Assembly: GCA_003762875.1 (NCBI GenBank)
Contig: RIBL01000002.1
Coordinates: 248,001-312,000, forward strand
Length of the DNA stretch: 64,000 nt
DNA from: Muribaculaceae bacterium Isolate-110 (HZI)
Lineage (GTDB): Bacteria > Bacteroidota > Bacteroidia > Bacteroidales > Muribaculaceae
Reading direction: 5' to 3'
Shown here: one piece after another, positions 46,282 through 54,409 of the stretch
How positions within the stretch are numbered: position 1 is the first letter of the stretch
Layout of the letters: each line of letters opens with the position of its first letter
Notes under the pieces: generated by a model
Databases searched by the model: none
Told to the model about the DNA's origin: nothing
Seen by the model: the letters and a program-made list of their open reading frames with translations, nothing else
Program-made: the position numbers and the translations under genes

Positions 46282-46943
46282 GGACGGAAATAATTAATGG
46301 TTATATTATTGGCTTCGGCATATTTTTCAAGAAGGTTCACAGCCATGCCGGCAACATCGTCGGCCGGCATCTCCTCGCCATAAATATTGATGCACATAAG
46401 CAGGCGTGTGGTGGACAGGTCGAGCTTTGTACGCTCGTTGTCACTCGTAGGAGTGCCGATGCCGCCCGTATTGTCGCGATACACCGGCATGCCGCATATA
46501 TTGAGCATCCCGCGTCCGATGGCCTCAAACGGCTCCCCTTCGCGACCGACTCCGAGCGTGAGCACATCACCGTCAATCTTTGACGCGTCAAATCCTCCGA
46601 TGGAGTAGCCCGACAGGAGCGAGAGCACATTGATAAGGTCGACAAGCGCGTTGATGCGATATAGCTCCAAGCCCTTGACAGCACGCCTGCACAGCGCCTC
46701 TGACGACGGACGATAGCGGTTAGGCTCCTTGCCGAGAGCTTTGTAGACATCGCGAGTCGCCTTGATGCCCGGCCGCTTGTTGATGTCAGACAGTTCGGTC
46801 ACCGAACGTATGTCGTCACAGGCCCTGACAAGCAGCGACCACAGTTCGTCGGAAGTCTCGACATTTGTCACATCGGACTCTACCGTCACCACGGTCAGCC
46901 CCGGGGCCGCGCCCCTTATTGTATCGTCAAACCTTATTTCCAT
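46278..46943 (-). CDS. B3/B4 tRNA-binding domain protein
   Basis: This 221-residue stand-alone homologue of the phenylalanyl-tRNA synthetase beta-chain B3/B4 editing module has 'INKRPGIKATRDVYKALGKEPNRYRPSSEAL' (the RPSSEALxRR signature), 'LYRINALVDLINVLSL' and 'GGIGTPTSDNERTKLDLSTTRLLM'. Such proteins may hydrolyse mischarged tRNA, but function is unproven. It overlaps the Sua5 gene. The -10 element is almost on its start codon, implying a leaderless mRNA. Confidence 0.88.
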   Translation of the reverse strand: MEIRFDDTIRGAAPGLTVVTVESDVTNVETSDELWSLLVRACDDIRSVTELSDINKRPGIKATRDVYKALGKEPNRYRPSSEALCRRAVKGLELYRINALVDLINVLSLLSGYSIGGFDASKIDGDVLTLGVGREGEPFEAIGRGMLNICGMPVYRDNTGGIGTPTSDNERTKLDLSTTRLLMCINIYGEEMPADDVAGMAVNLLEKYAEANNITINYFRP

Positions 46944-46949
46944 AGCGTT

Positions 46950-46958
46950 GCAAAATTA
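46950..46958 (-). promoter_or_regulatory. -10 element six bases before the B3/B4 gene start
   Basis: The minus-strand TAATTTTGC ends six bases before ATG 46943. In this promoter class transcription begins only a few bases after the element, so the transcript would have a leader of about 0-3 bases. Confidence 0.65.
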
Positions 46959-46992
46959 GTGAAAAAAGTATGAATATCTCAACAAAAAGTCG

Positions 46993-47000
46993 TAATTTTG
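46993..47000 (+). promoter_or_regulatory. -10 element for the KDO transferase operon
   Basis: TAATTTTG matches TAnnTTTG and lies about 70 bases before ATG 47074, divergent from the promoter of the B3/B4 gene. Confidence 0.5.
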
Positions 47001-47073
47001 TCGGCTGTAATGCATATGCCGCTCTCTCCGCATTGCAGTGTAAATAAAAACCCAACGCCCCCCAGAGCACTTC

Positions 47074-48348
47074 ATGCTACGAAGATATGATTTAATTATG
47101 CGCCTCGCCCGATACGCCACCCTTGGCGCGTCGGCCTTTGTGTCAGATAGCAGCGCGGCCAAAATCATGCGCTTCGCTCGCGGACAGCGGGTGGCGATAG
47201 AGCGTGTGCGCGAGGGTATGGAGACACTCGACCGCAGCAAGCCCACCGTGTGGCTCCACGCGGCATCGCTGGGCGAATATGGCATAGCGCGTCCCATCAT
47301 ATCGGCCATCAAGCGACAGGCCGACTGCAATGTGGTCATCACCTTCTTCTCTCCGACAGGCTATGAAGCCGTAAGCCGCCGCAAGGGCGATATCGACAGA
47401 GTGTTCTATCTGCCGCTCGACACCCGCAGCAACGTCAATCGGTTTCTTGACATAGTGAGGCCCGACTGCGCGGTATTCATGGTGTCGGAATACTGGCACA
47501 ACTATCTCCACGCACTCAAGCAGCGAGGCATACCCTCCTTTCTCATCTCGGCCATCATACGCGACGACGGACCGTTTTTCAAATGGTATGGCAGTCTGTA
47601 TCGCAACTCGATAAAGAGCTTCTCCAAGGTGTTTACCCTTGATGACAATTCGATAAGGAATCTCCGTAAACTCGGCATCGACAACGTCTCGGTCAACGGC
47701 GACCCGCTCTTTGACAACGTGGCCCTCGTAGCCTCGACCCCATGGAAAGACGAGCTTATCGAACGCTTCACGGGCAATGAAAAAGTGTTTCTTGCCGGAA
47801 GCATCCACCACGACCGCGACCTCGAGATGGTGACCGAGCTGGCCAACCGCCATCCCGACACCCGTTTCATCATAGTGCCCCACGAAATCAACGAAAATAT
47901 ACTCAAGGACATCGAGGATAAGGTCAAAGGCCGTTGCGTGCGCTACTCACAGTGTGACGGACAGACCGACATGTCGGACACACAGGTAATGATAGTCGAC
48001 TTTGTCGGTGCGCTGGCCTACATCTACCGCTACGCCGCATGGGCTTATGTCGGCGGCGGCTTCACTCCGTTGCTCCACAGCGTCATCGAGCCGTCGGTCT
48101 ACGGCATCCCCGTATCGTTCGGCCCCAAGATACACCGCAAGGTCACGCCGACCGAGATGGTGCGTCTGGGCATAGGCAAAGTCGTACACGACACCGAGGA
48201 ACTCGACCTGTGGTTCAAACGTCTCAAGCGCGACAATGCCCGCGTGCAGTACATAGCCAAACGTGCCGCCAAATACGTTAAGCAAAACACAGGCGCGACA
48301 CCGCGTGTGGTGCGCCACATCCTTGACATCATATGCGCGAAAAAGTGA
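47074..48348 (+). CDS. waaA: 3-deoxy-D-manno-octulosonic acid transferase
   Basis: This 424-residue GT30 enzyme has 'WLHAASLGEYGIARPI' (with the catalytic Glu), 'SPTGYEAV', 'YLPLDTRSNV', 'FMVSEYWHN', 'GSIHHDRDLEM', 'VPHEINENILKDI', 'YVGGGFTPLLHSVIEP' and 'PVSFGPKIHRKV'. It transfers KDO from CMP-KDO to lipid A precursor at the inner membrane. It overlaps the lpxL-like gene by 16 bases and leads the envelope cluster. Confidence 0.95.
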   Translation: MLRRYDLIMRLARYATLGASAFVSDSSAAKIMRFARGQRVAIERVREGMETLDRSKPTVWLHAASLGEYGIARPIISAIKRQADCNVVITFFSPTGYEAVSRRKGDIDRVFYLPLDTRSNVNRFLDIVRPDCAVFMVSEYWHNYLHALKQRGIPSFLISAIIRDDGPFFKWYGSLYRNSIKSFSKVFTLDDNSIRNLRKLGIDNVSVNGDPLFDNVALVASTPWKDELIERFTGNEKVFLAGSIHHDRDLEMVTELANRHPDTRFIIVPHEINENILKDIEDKVKGRCVRYSQCDGQTDMSDTQVMIVDFVGALAYIYRYAAWAYVGGGFTPLLHSVIEPSVYGIPVSFGPKIHRKVTPTEMVRLGIGKVVHDTEELDLWFKRLKRDNARVQYIAKRAAKYVKQNTGATPRVVRHILDIICAKK

Positions 48349-49205
48349 AATATGCCTTCTACCGCGGGCTTTTCACTTCGCTCGCCCTACTGCCGTTCCC
48401 TGTGCTGTATGCCATCAGTGACGGTCTTAGAATCATACTGTCGAGAGTCATGAAATATCGCCGTAAGGTGATAAGAATGAATCTCCGCAACTCGTTTCCC
48501 GAAAAATCAGAGGCCGAACTGCTTGAAATCGAGAAGGATTTCTACTCACAGTTTGCCGACAACATCGTCGAGACCGCCAAGCTCCTCCATATGAGCGACC
48601 GGCAGGCCGACAGACGCATCGAGGTAACAGGCGGCGAACTCGTGGACCGTCTCATCGATGAAGGTCATCCCGTAGTGCTCTATCTCGGCCATTACGCCAA
48701 CTGGGAATACGTGCCTGGAGTAGTGCGCCACTTCAAGAGCCCGAAGTTGTGTGCACAGGTCTACAAGCCGCTGCACGACAAAGCCTTTGACCGTCTGATG
48801 CTCAAAGTGCGCTCGCGCTTCAACCCCGTGTCGGTCAAGCAGGACAAAGTGTTCCGCACCATGCTGCGCTGGTATCGCGACAAGGTGCCATTCATTATCG
48901 GCTTCATAGCCGACCACCGCTCCAACAGCAGCATCTCGCATCATATCACCACCTTTCTCGGACAGCGCACTCCATTCAGTCCGGGAGGCGAGGAGATAGG
49001 CGACCGCGTCAATGCAGCCTATCTGTATCTCGACGTCGAGAAGACCGGCCGCGGACACTATCGATTCGCTGTCAAACCTATCATCCCCTCCAGCCTCGAA
49101 GGCGACTCGCCCTACACCCGCCGCTATCTCGAAATGCTTGAGGAAACAATACGCCGCCGCCCCGGACTGTGGCTCTGGTCACACCGCAGATGGCTATATC
49201 AATAA
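48333..49205 (+). CDS. Lysophospholipid/lipid A acyltransferase (LpxL/HtrB family)
   Basis: This 290-residue protein has an N-terminal membrane helix (about 12-34), then the catalytic HxxxxE-type motif YLGHYANWEYVPG (His and Glu). Later segments 'GFIADHRSNSSISHHITTFLGQRTPF' and 'YRFAVKPIIPS' match the family, with 'WLWSHRRWLYQ' at the end. It should add a secondary acyl chain to lipid A. It overlaps waaA, consistent with sequential action on lipid A. Confidence 0.93.
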   Translation: MREKVKYAFYRGLFTSLALLPFPVLYAISDGLRIILSRVMKYRRKVIRMNLRNSFPEKSEAELLEIEKDFYSQFADNIVETAKLLHMSDRQADRRIEVTGGELVDRLIDEGHPVVLYLGHYANWEYVPGVVRHFKSPKLCAQVYKPLHDKAFDRLMLKVRSRFNPVSVKQDKVFRTMLRWYRDKVPFIIGFIADHRSNSSISHHITTFLGQRTPFSPGGEEIGDRVNAAYLYLDVEKTGRGHYRFAVKPIIPSSLEGDSPYTRRYLEMLEETIRRRPGLWLWSHRRWLYQ

Positions 49206-49258
49206 GACACGTTAACGAAAAGAAGAAAAAACAACCTATTTAATATCCGAACATCATC

Positions 49259-49984
49259 ATGAAGATTATATGCGTGATTCCGGCCCGTGCCGAGTCAACC
49301 AGATTTTTTGAGAAACCTCTGGCTCTCATCCTCGGCAAACCCATGATACAGTGGGTGTATGAACACTGCAAGGAGGTCGAACTGTTTGAGGAGGTCTACG
49401 TGGCCACCGACAGCGAAAAAATCAAGGCCAAGGCCGAAAGTTTCGGTGCCAAAGTCATAATGACACGCGACGATCACGACACAGCCACCGAACGCCTCTA
49501 TGAAGTGTCGACCCGCATTGAGGCCGACCTCTATGTGATGGTCAACGGTGACGAGCCCCTTCTCACCCGCGACGCCATCGTGCAGTGCATTCCCGACGGG
49601 CTGCAGCCGGGCGACTTTTTCGTGTCAAACCTCATGACCGACTTCTCCAACCCCGTCGAGGTGGTCGACGCAACCAATCTCAAGATTGTCACCGCCGCCG
49701 ACAACCGCTGTCTCTTCATCTCACGTTCACCCATCCCCTATCCCAAAGGAGCGATGGACTACGTGTTCCACAAGTTTGTAGGTGTGGGCGCGTTTACCCG
49801 CAAGGCTCTCGACTTCTATCACAACACTCCACGCGGACCTATCGAGAAAATCGAGGAGAACGACTCGTTCCGTTTCATCGAGAACCATATGCCCATCTAT
49901 TACTACAACTGCCACTGCAAATCGCTCTCGGTCGACAACCGCAAAGACATCGACGGCGTGGAGGCATATCTCCGCTCGTTGTGA
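49259..49984 (+). CDS. kdsB: CMP-KDO synthetase-like cytidylyltransferase, atypical motifs
   Basis: This 241-residue protein has the KdsB fold (VIPARAESTRFFEKPLALIL, then GKPMIQWVYEH and VATDSEKI). The conserved DH.SGTDR segment reads DDHDTATER and the catalytic loop reads VMVNGDEPLLT rather than VQGDEP. The second metal site is present (SVDNRKDIDGVEAYL). It should activate a KDO-like sugar with CTP for waaA. The altered residues raise the possibility of a different eight- or nine-carbon sugar. Symbol is by best family match. Confidence 0.75.
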   Translation: MKIICVIPARAESTRFFEKPLALILGKPMIQWVYEHCKEVELFEEVYVATDSEKIKAKAESFGAKVIMTRDDHDTATERLYEVSTRIEADLYVMVNGDEPLLTRDAIVQCIPDGLQPGDFFVSNLMTDFSNPVEVVDATNLKIVTAADNRCLFISRSPIPYPKGAMDYVFHKFVGVGAFTRKALDFYHNTPRGPIEKIEENDSFRFIENHMPIYYYNCHCKSLSVDNRKDIDGVEAYLRSL

Positions 49985-50007
49985 CCAATCCGTAAGACCG
50001 GAAGTCG

Positions 50008-50088
50008 AAAAAGTTAAAAAAGCTCAAAAAGTTAAGATAATAGCATACATCACACTGAACTATTATCTTAACTTTTTTAACTTTATAG
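50008..50088. repeat. Palindrome of AAAAAGTTA units with one unit missing from the right arm
   Basis: The left arm reads AAAAAGTTA, AAAAAGCTC, AAAAAGTTA, then AGATAATAG. The right arm is the reverse complement except that it lacks a near-unit-length stretch (CTCAAAAA). It lies between kdsB and the heptosyltransferase gene. The length difference is close to one 9-base unit, suggesting unit gain or loss. Confidence 0.75.
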
Positions 50089-50112
50089 AGTCTTTTAACA
50101 AATACAAAATCC

Positions 50113-51108
50113 ATGAGAATAGTACTGCTCCGCTTTTCCGCCCTCGGTGACATAGCCATGACTGTGCCAGCCATCTATTCATTGGCTAAGTCACGTCCTG
50201 ACATGGAGATATACGTGGCCACACGGCCATTTTTCGGCCGTATGTTCATCAACGCGCCGTCTAACGTCAAAGTGTTGACATTTGATCTCAAGGAGGAGTA
50301 CAAAGGCCTCGCAGGCACGTTGCGCATAGCCCGCCAGCTGGCCGACCTGCGTCCTAACTATGTGGCCGACCTGCACAACATGGCTCGCACCGCTCTAATC
50401 ACCACAATCCTGCGGCTAAAGGGGGCAAGGACAGCCACGGTCGACAAGGCCCGGCAGACTCGTCGCAAAGTGTATGGCGGCGGACAACCTCAACGACAGT
50501 ACATCGACCGCTATTTCGACACCCTGAGCCGCCTCGGACTGGAGACTCCCTGCACGTTCACATCAGTCTATCAGTCATCGGGCCTCCCGTCAATGCCGAT
50601 CAAACTGTCACGACCGGCTGTCGGCATAGCCCCCTTCGCGCGCTACGCCACCAAGACCTACCCGCCGGGGCAAATGCGCGAAGTGGCCCGCATGCTCGCG
50701 GCCAAAGGGGTGAATGTCTATCTCTTCGGCGGACGTGGAGCCGAGGCTGAGACACTGGCCTCATGGCAGGAGAAGGGCATAACATCGCTCGCCGGACAAT
50801 ATCCTCTCGAAGAAGAGATAGCCGTCATGGGACATCTCGATCTCATGGTGAGCATGGACTCGGCCAACCAGCATCTGGCCGCACTGGCCGGCACCAAAGT
50901 AGTGTCGGTGTGGGGCGGCACAACTCCCGCATGCGGATTTCTCGGCTTCGGACAGACAGGCGATAACGCCGTGTGTCTCGATCTCCCCTGCCAGCCTTGC
51001 TCGATAGCCGGAAGCAAAGAGTGTCCCAAAGGCCACATGCACTGCCTCACCCGACTCTATCCCGCAACCATAGTTGACAAAGTGATGAGCCTTATCGACC
51101 TACAATGA
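50113..51108 (+). CDS. ADP-heptose:LPS heptosyltransferase-like GT9
   Basis: This 331-residue glycosyltransferase family 9 protein has an N-terminal 'LLRFSALGDIAMTVPAIYSLAK', 'YVADLHNMARTALITTILRLKGA', 'GIAPFARYATKTYPPGQM', 'YLFGGRGAEAETLASW', 'MVSMDSANQHLAALAGTKVVSVWGGTTPACG' and 'PCQPCSIAGSKECPKGHMHCL', the usual C-terminal motif. It transfers a heptose or related sugar to LPS core. It follows kdsB and precedes the sulfatase-like gene by two bases. Confidence 0.92.
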   Translation: MRIVLLRFSALGDIAMTVPAIYSLAKSRPDMEIYVATRPFFGRMFINAPSNVKVLTFDLKEEYKGLAGTLRIARQLADLRPNYVADLHNMARTALITTILRLKGARTATVDKARQTRRKVYGGGQPQRQYIDRYFDTLSRLGLETPCTFTSVYQSSGLPSMPIKLSRPAVGIAPFARYATKTYPPGQMREVARMLAAKGVNVYLFGGRGAEAETLASWQEKGITSLAGQYPLEEEIAVMGHLDLMVSMDSANQHLAALAGTKVVSVWGGTTPACGFLGFGQTGDNAVCLDLPCQPCSIAGSKECPKGHMHCLTRLYPATIVDKVMSLIDLQ

Positions 51109-51109
51109 C

Positions 51110-52957
51110 ATGCTGCATCTCATAATATTCCTGATAACCTATTTTGCCGGACTGGTACTCTACTTCCAACTTCTGCAACGTCCTCTCTTCCTGTTCTACA
51201 ACCGCTCTGAGACAGACTCACGAGTGAGTCCGGCCGACATATTCCGCATGGCGCGCCACGGTTTCCGCTCCGACATTATCGTGGCCTCCTACCTGTCGGC
51301 TCCGCCACTGATTGCCGCAGTGGCGCAGACATTCATCCACCCGCAGTTCTTAGGCGGATTCATGACGGCCTACAATATCGCGGCCGGAATAATCTTAGGA
51401 TTGTCGACAATCGTCGACACCGCTCTCTATCCATTCTGGAAATTCAAGCTCGACGCCTCGATACTCCCCTATCTCCGCTCCATCAAAGGCGCATGTGCAA
51501 GCGTCTCGACTCTCTACATCATCACGGCCGTCATCGCCGTGCTGGTCATGGCTGCGGTCTCGGCCGCATGGCTTCAAGGGACAGTAATACTGTCGGAGCG
51601 GCTCTCCGGCTCTTGCACTCCGTTCATTGCCGACGGTCTCGGACAGTCGATGCTCTCGGTGCTGATATTTCTGCTCTCGGCCGGAGTACTGTTTGCCATG
51701 ATACGCGGCCTCGGCCGACGTCCCAACAATCCGAGTGTATCGTTCTACTCCAACATTCTCTTCTTCAATCACTGCGCCCTCAACCCTCTTTACTCCTTCA
51801 TCTATTCGCTCTCGGTCAACGATAAAATCGAGGGTGCTTTCAGGGCCTTTGATGACGAGACGTGTCACCGCGAGTTTGCACGCCTGTTTCCGGGCGACAC
51901 CTTCCCAACCGACAAACTGCTCAACAACGACCGGCCCAATGTGCTCTTTATCATCTGGGAGAGCCTGAGCGCGCGTTTTGTCGGTGAGCTCGGCGGACAA
52001 GCCGGCATCACCCCCAACATAGATCGCCTCACACGCGAAGGCATACTTTTCTCACGAGTGGACTGCAACAGTTTCCGCACCGACCGCGGACTTGTGGCTC
52101 TGCTCAGCGGCTATCTCGCCCAGCCTACCACCAGCGTGATACGCATGACAAAAAAGGTGCCCAATCTGCCAGCCTTGCCACGCCGCTTCAAGGAAGCGGG
52201 CTATGACACCATGGCGGTGCATGGCGGCGACCTCACCATATTTCACAAAGGCGAATATTACCTCACCGTAGGCCACGACCGCGTGGTGGGTGACAAAGAC
52301 CTGCCCAAAGGACTCCCTTCGGGCAAATGGGGCATACATGACGGAGCTGTACTCGACTGGATATATGACGACATCATGGACAAGACATCCAAAGGGCGCA
52401 GATGGTACACCACATTTCAGACCCTCAGCTCACACGAGCCATGGATTGTGCCTTACACCCGTCTCAAGGACGACGAGATAGCCAACACCTTTGCCTATGT
52501 CGACGATGCCATCGGACGATTTGTCGACCGCCTCAAAAAGACTCCGGCATGGGACTCTCTGCTTATTGTCATCACCGGTGACCACGGATGCAACACCGGC
52601 CAGCACTTGCCGGCCGACCGCTATGCCCACATCCCGCTGCTGATGACAGGCGGAGCCGTCAAGGCCCCGCGGCGCATCGACACCATAATGTCGCAGACCG
52701 ACACGGCGGCCACGCTGCTCGGACAGCTTGGCATCAGTCATGACGAATTTATATTCAGCCGCGATGTCATGTCAGAAAGCTACACCTACCCGTTCGGATT
52801 TCACACGTTTGTCAACGGCTTTATGTTTCGCGACGCCACAGGCTACACCGTCTATGACAACGTGTCAGACACCGCTACCGACTCGCCCGACCCTGACCGC
52901 GAACGCAAAGGCCGCATAATACTCCAATATCTCTATGAGGATCTGGCCCGGAGATAA
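51110..52957 (+). CDS. LTA-synthase-like sulfatase-family membrane protein
   Basis: This 615-residue protein has about five N-terminal membrane helices (to about 215) and a sulfatase/alkaline-phosphatase domain (about 285-580). Metal ligands include the Glu of IWESLSARF, the nucleophile Thr in FRTDRGLVALLSGY, and GDHGCNTGQH. Such enzymes transfer phosphoglycerol or phosphoethanolamine to envelope glycans. It directly follows the heptosyltransferase (two-base gap), so LPS core decoration is a fair inference. Gram-negative members are often annotated as LTA synthase family although no LTA is made. Confidence 0.9.
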   Translation: MLHLIIFLITYFAGLVLYFQLLQRPLFLFYNRSETDSRVSPADIFRMARHGFRSDIIVASYLSAPPLIAAVAQTFIHPQFLGGFMTAYNIAAGIILGLSTIVDTALYPFWKFKLDASILPYLRSIKGACASVSTLYIITAVIAVLVMAAVSAAWLQGTVILSERLSGSCTPFIADGLGQSMLSVLIFLLSAGVLFAMIRGLGRRPNNPSVSFYSNILFFNHCALNPLYSFIYSLSVNDKIEGAFRAFDDETCHREFARLFPGDTFPTDKLLNNDRPNVLFIIWESLSARFVGELGGQAGITPNIDRLTREGILFSRVDCNSFRTDRGLVALLSGYLAQPTTSVIRMTKKVPNLPALPRRFKEAGYDTMAVHGGDLTIFHKGEYYLTVGHDRVVGDKDLPKGLPSGKWGIHDGAVLDWIYDDIMDKTSKGRRWYTTFQTLSSHEPWIVPYTRLKDDEIANTFAYVDDAIGRFVDRLKKTPAWDSLLIVITGDHGCNTGQHLPADRYAHIPLLMTGGAVKAPRRIDTIMSQTDTAATLLGQLGISHDEFIFSRDVMSESYTYPFGFHTFVNGFMFRDATGYTVYDNVSDTATDSPDPDRERKGRIILQYLYEDLARR

Positions 52958-52985
52958 GTCAAAAAAGTAGGGGTAAAACAAAAAA

Positions 52986-53016
52986 TTGCATGCGTTAAAA
53001 GAAAATTGTATTTTTG
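52986..53016 (+). promoter_or_regulatory. Promoter of the small lipoprotein gene
   Basis: TTG (52986-52988) and TATTTTTG (53009-53016) are 20 bases apart, a good Bacteroidetes promoter. Transcription would start about 30 bases before ATG 53050 and after the alternative start at 53014. Confidence 0.7.
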
Positions 53017-53049
53017 TGTGTTAATAAAGGTAACAAAAGTTTATCTGAT

Positions 53050-53436
53050 ATGAATCACTTGCCACTTCCCGCAAAAAAATTGCTTCGCTATCCGGGGCTT
53101 CTTCTTGTCATGCTCCTGACAGTCACAACACTCACGTCATGCGAGCCCGACGATGACAACGTCTTCTACTACGACATCGCAGGCCGATGGATGGAGGTGG
53201 CACCCTACTATGGTGACATCTATGACTTTAACAGCGATGGCACCGGCTACTGCTATTACGAGGACGGAGATTACTCCTACTTTGAATGGGAAGCCGACAA
53301 CTATTATCTGACTCTTTATTTCACTAACGGTTATGAAGAGACAGTCGAATATTACTCATGGTCGTTTCAGGGCAACTCGCTCTACCTCTACCCCAACTAC
53401 GACACCTCCAATCCACTCGTGCTAAAACCATATTAA
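53050..53436 (+). CDS. Small lipoprotein, beta-rich, unknown family
   Basis: The protein is 128 residues from ATG 53050. A start at 53014 lies inside the -10 box of the promoter and is rejected. It has a lipobox LTSC (Cys about 31). The mature part is rich in Tyr/Asp, with alternating strands like 'YYDIAGRWMEVAPYYGDIYDF', 'DGTGYCYYEDGDYSYFEWE' and 'YSWSFQGNSLYLYP', resembling small lipocalin-like domains of Bacteroidales lipoproteins. No specific function is recognised. The GSCFA gene begins seven bases after its stop. Confidence 0.82.
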   Translation: MNHLPLPAKKLLRYPGLLLVMLLTVTTLTSCEPDDDNVFYYDIAGRWMEVAPYYGDIYDFNSDGTGYCYYEDGDYSYFEWEADNYYLTLYFTNGYEETVEYYSWSFQGNSLYLYPNYDTSNPLVLKPY

Positions 53437-53443
53437 CCCGCCA

Positions 53444-54409
53444 ATGGACTTCCGCACCGAAATCAAGCCGGAACCGGGGCATGAGGGTATGATTTCACAC
53501 ACCGGCCCGGTAGTGCTTATAGGGTCGTGCTTTACCGACAACATCGGGACCTGTATGCGCGACGAACTGTTTGACGTCACTGTCAATCCCTTCGGTCCCA
53601 TCTACAATCCCGCATCGGTGAGACGCGCCATCGAGACCATCGTTGACCGTCGGCATGTGGAGACTGACGAGCTTTTCGAGCACGAAGGACATAGTCACAG
53701 CTTCCTGTTTCACTCACGCTACTCGGCCCCGACACGTGCCGAGGCTATGCTCAAAATGAACTCGAGCATCGAGTCGGCATGCGAAGCACTGAAAAATGCC
53801 GATATATTGATAATCACCCTCGGCACAACGCGGGTGTTTTGCCTCACCGATTCAGGCGACGTCGTGGCCAACTGCCACAAACTTCCACCAAAAACGTTTC
53901 ATGAGCGACAGTTGTCGCTCAACGAGTGCGTGACTCATCTGACCGCGCTCACCGACAAGGCCCGCAGCCTCAATCCCGGTGTGCGTCTGCTATTCACTGT
54001 AAGCCCCCTGCGATACCTCAACAACGGCGCGCATACCAACACGCTGTCAAAATCGACACTCTTTCTGGCTATCGACCGACTCATGAAAGAGCGCGACAAC
54101 ATATATTACTTCCCGTCCTACGAAATAATGATGGACGATCTGCGCGACTATCGCTTCTATGCCGAGGACATGAAGCACCCCACACTCCAGGCCGTCGGTT
54201 ACATCTACTCTATATTCAGCGACACCTATTACTCTCCATCCACACGCGAACTCGCCCGTCGGTGCGGACGATTCACCCGCCGTCTGGCCCACCGCCCGCT
54301 CGGTGCGGCTCCTGACGCCAAATTAAACGACACGATAATCAACGAATTTAAACGAACCAATCCCAACCTGTCGTCGATCGTCGACAGGTATATTTCAGAT
54401 GGAATATAG
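53444..54409 (+). CDS. GSCFA family protein (SGNH-type hydrolase fold)
   Basis: This 321-residue protein has the name-giving motif IGSCFTDNIG (residues about 26-35), then 'VNPFGPIYNPASV', 'EHEGHSHSFLFHSRY', 'ILIITLGTTRVF' and 'FTVSPLRYLNNG'. It belongs to the SGNH-like hydrolase group, often beside cell-wall genes; its substrate is unknown. It overlaps the murF-alr gene by 11 bases, so the two are translated together, which suggests a role in peptidoglycan or envelope synthesis. Confidence 0.9.
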   Translation: MDFRTEIKPEPGHEGMISHTGPVVLIGSCFTDNIGTCMRDELFDVTVNPFGPIYNPASVRRAIETIVDRRHVETDELFEHEGHSHSFLFHSRYSAPTRAEAMLKMNSSIESACEALKNADILIITLGTTRVFCLTDSGDVVANCHKLPPKTFHERQLSLNECVTHLTALTDKARSLNPGVRLLFTVSPLRYLNNGAHTNTLSKSTLFLAIDRLMKERDNIYYFPSYEIMMDDLRDYRFYAEDMKHPTLQAVGYIYSIFSDTYYSPSTRELARRCGRFTRRLAHRPLGAAPDAKLNDTIINEFKRTNPNLSSIVDRYISDGI

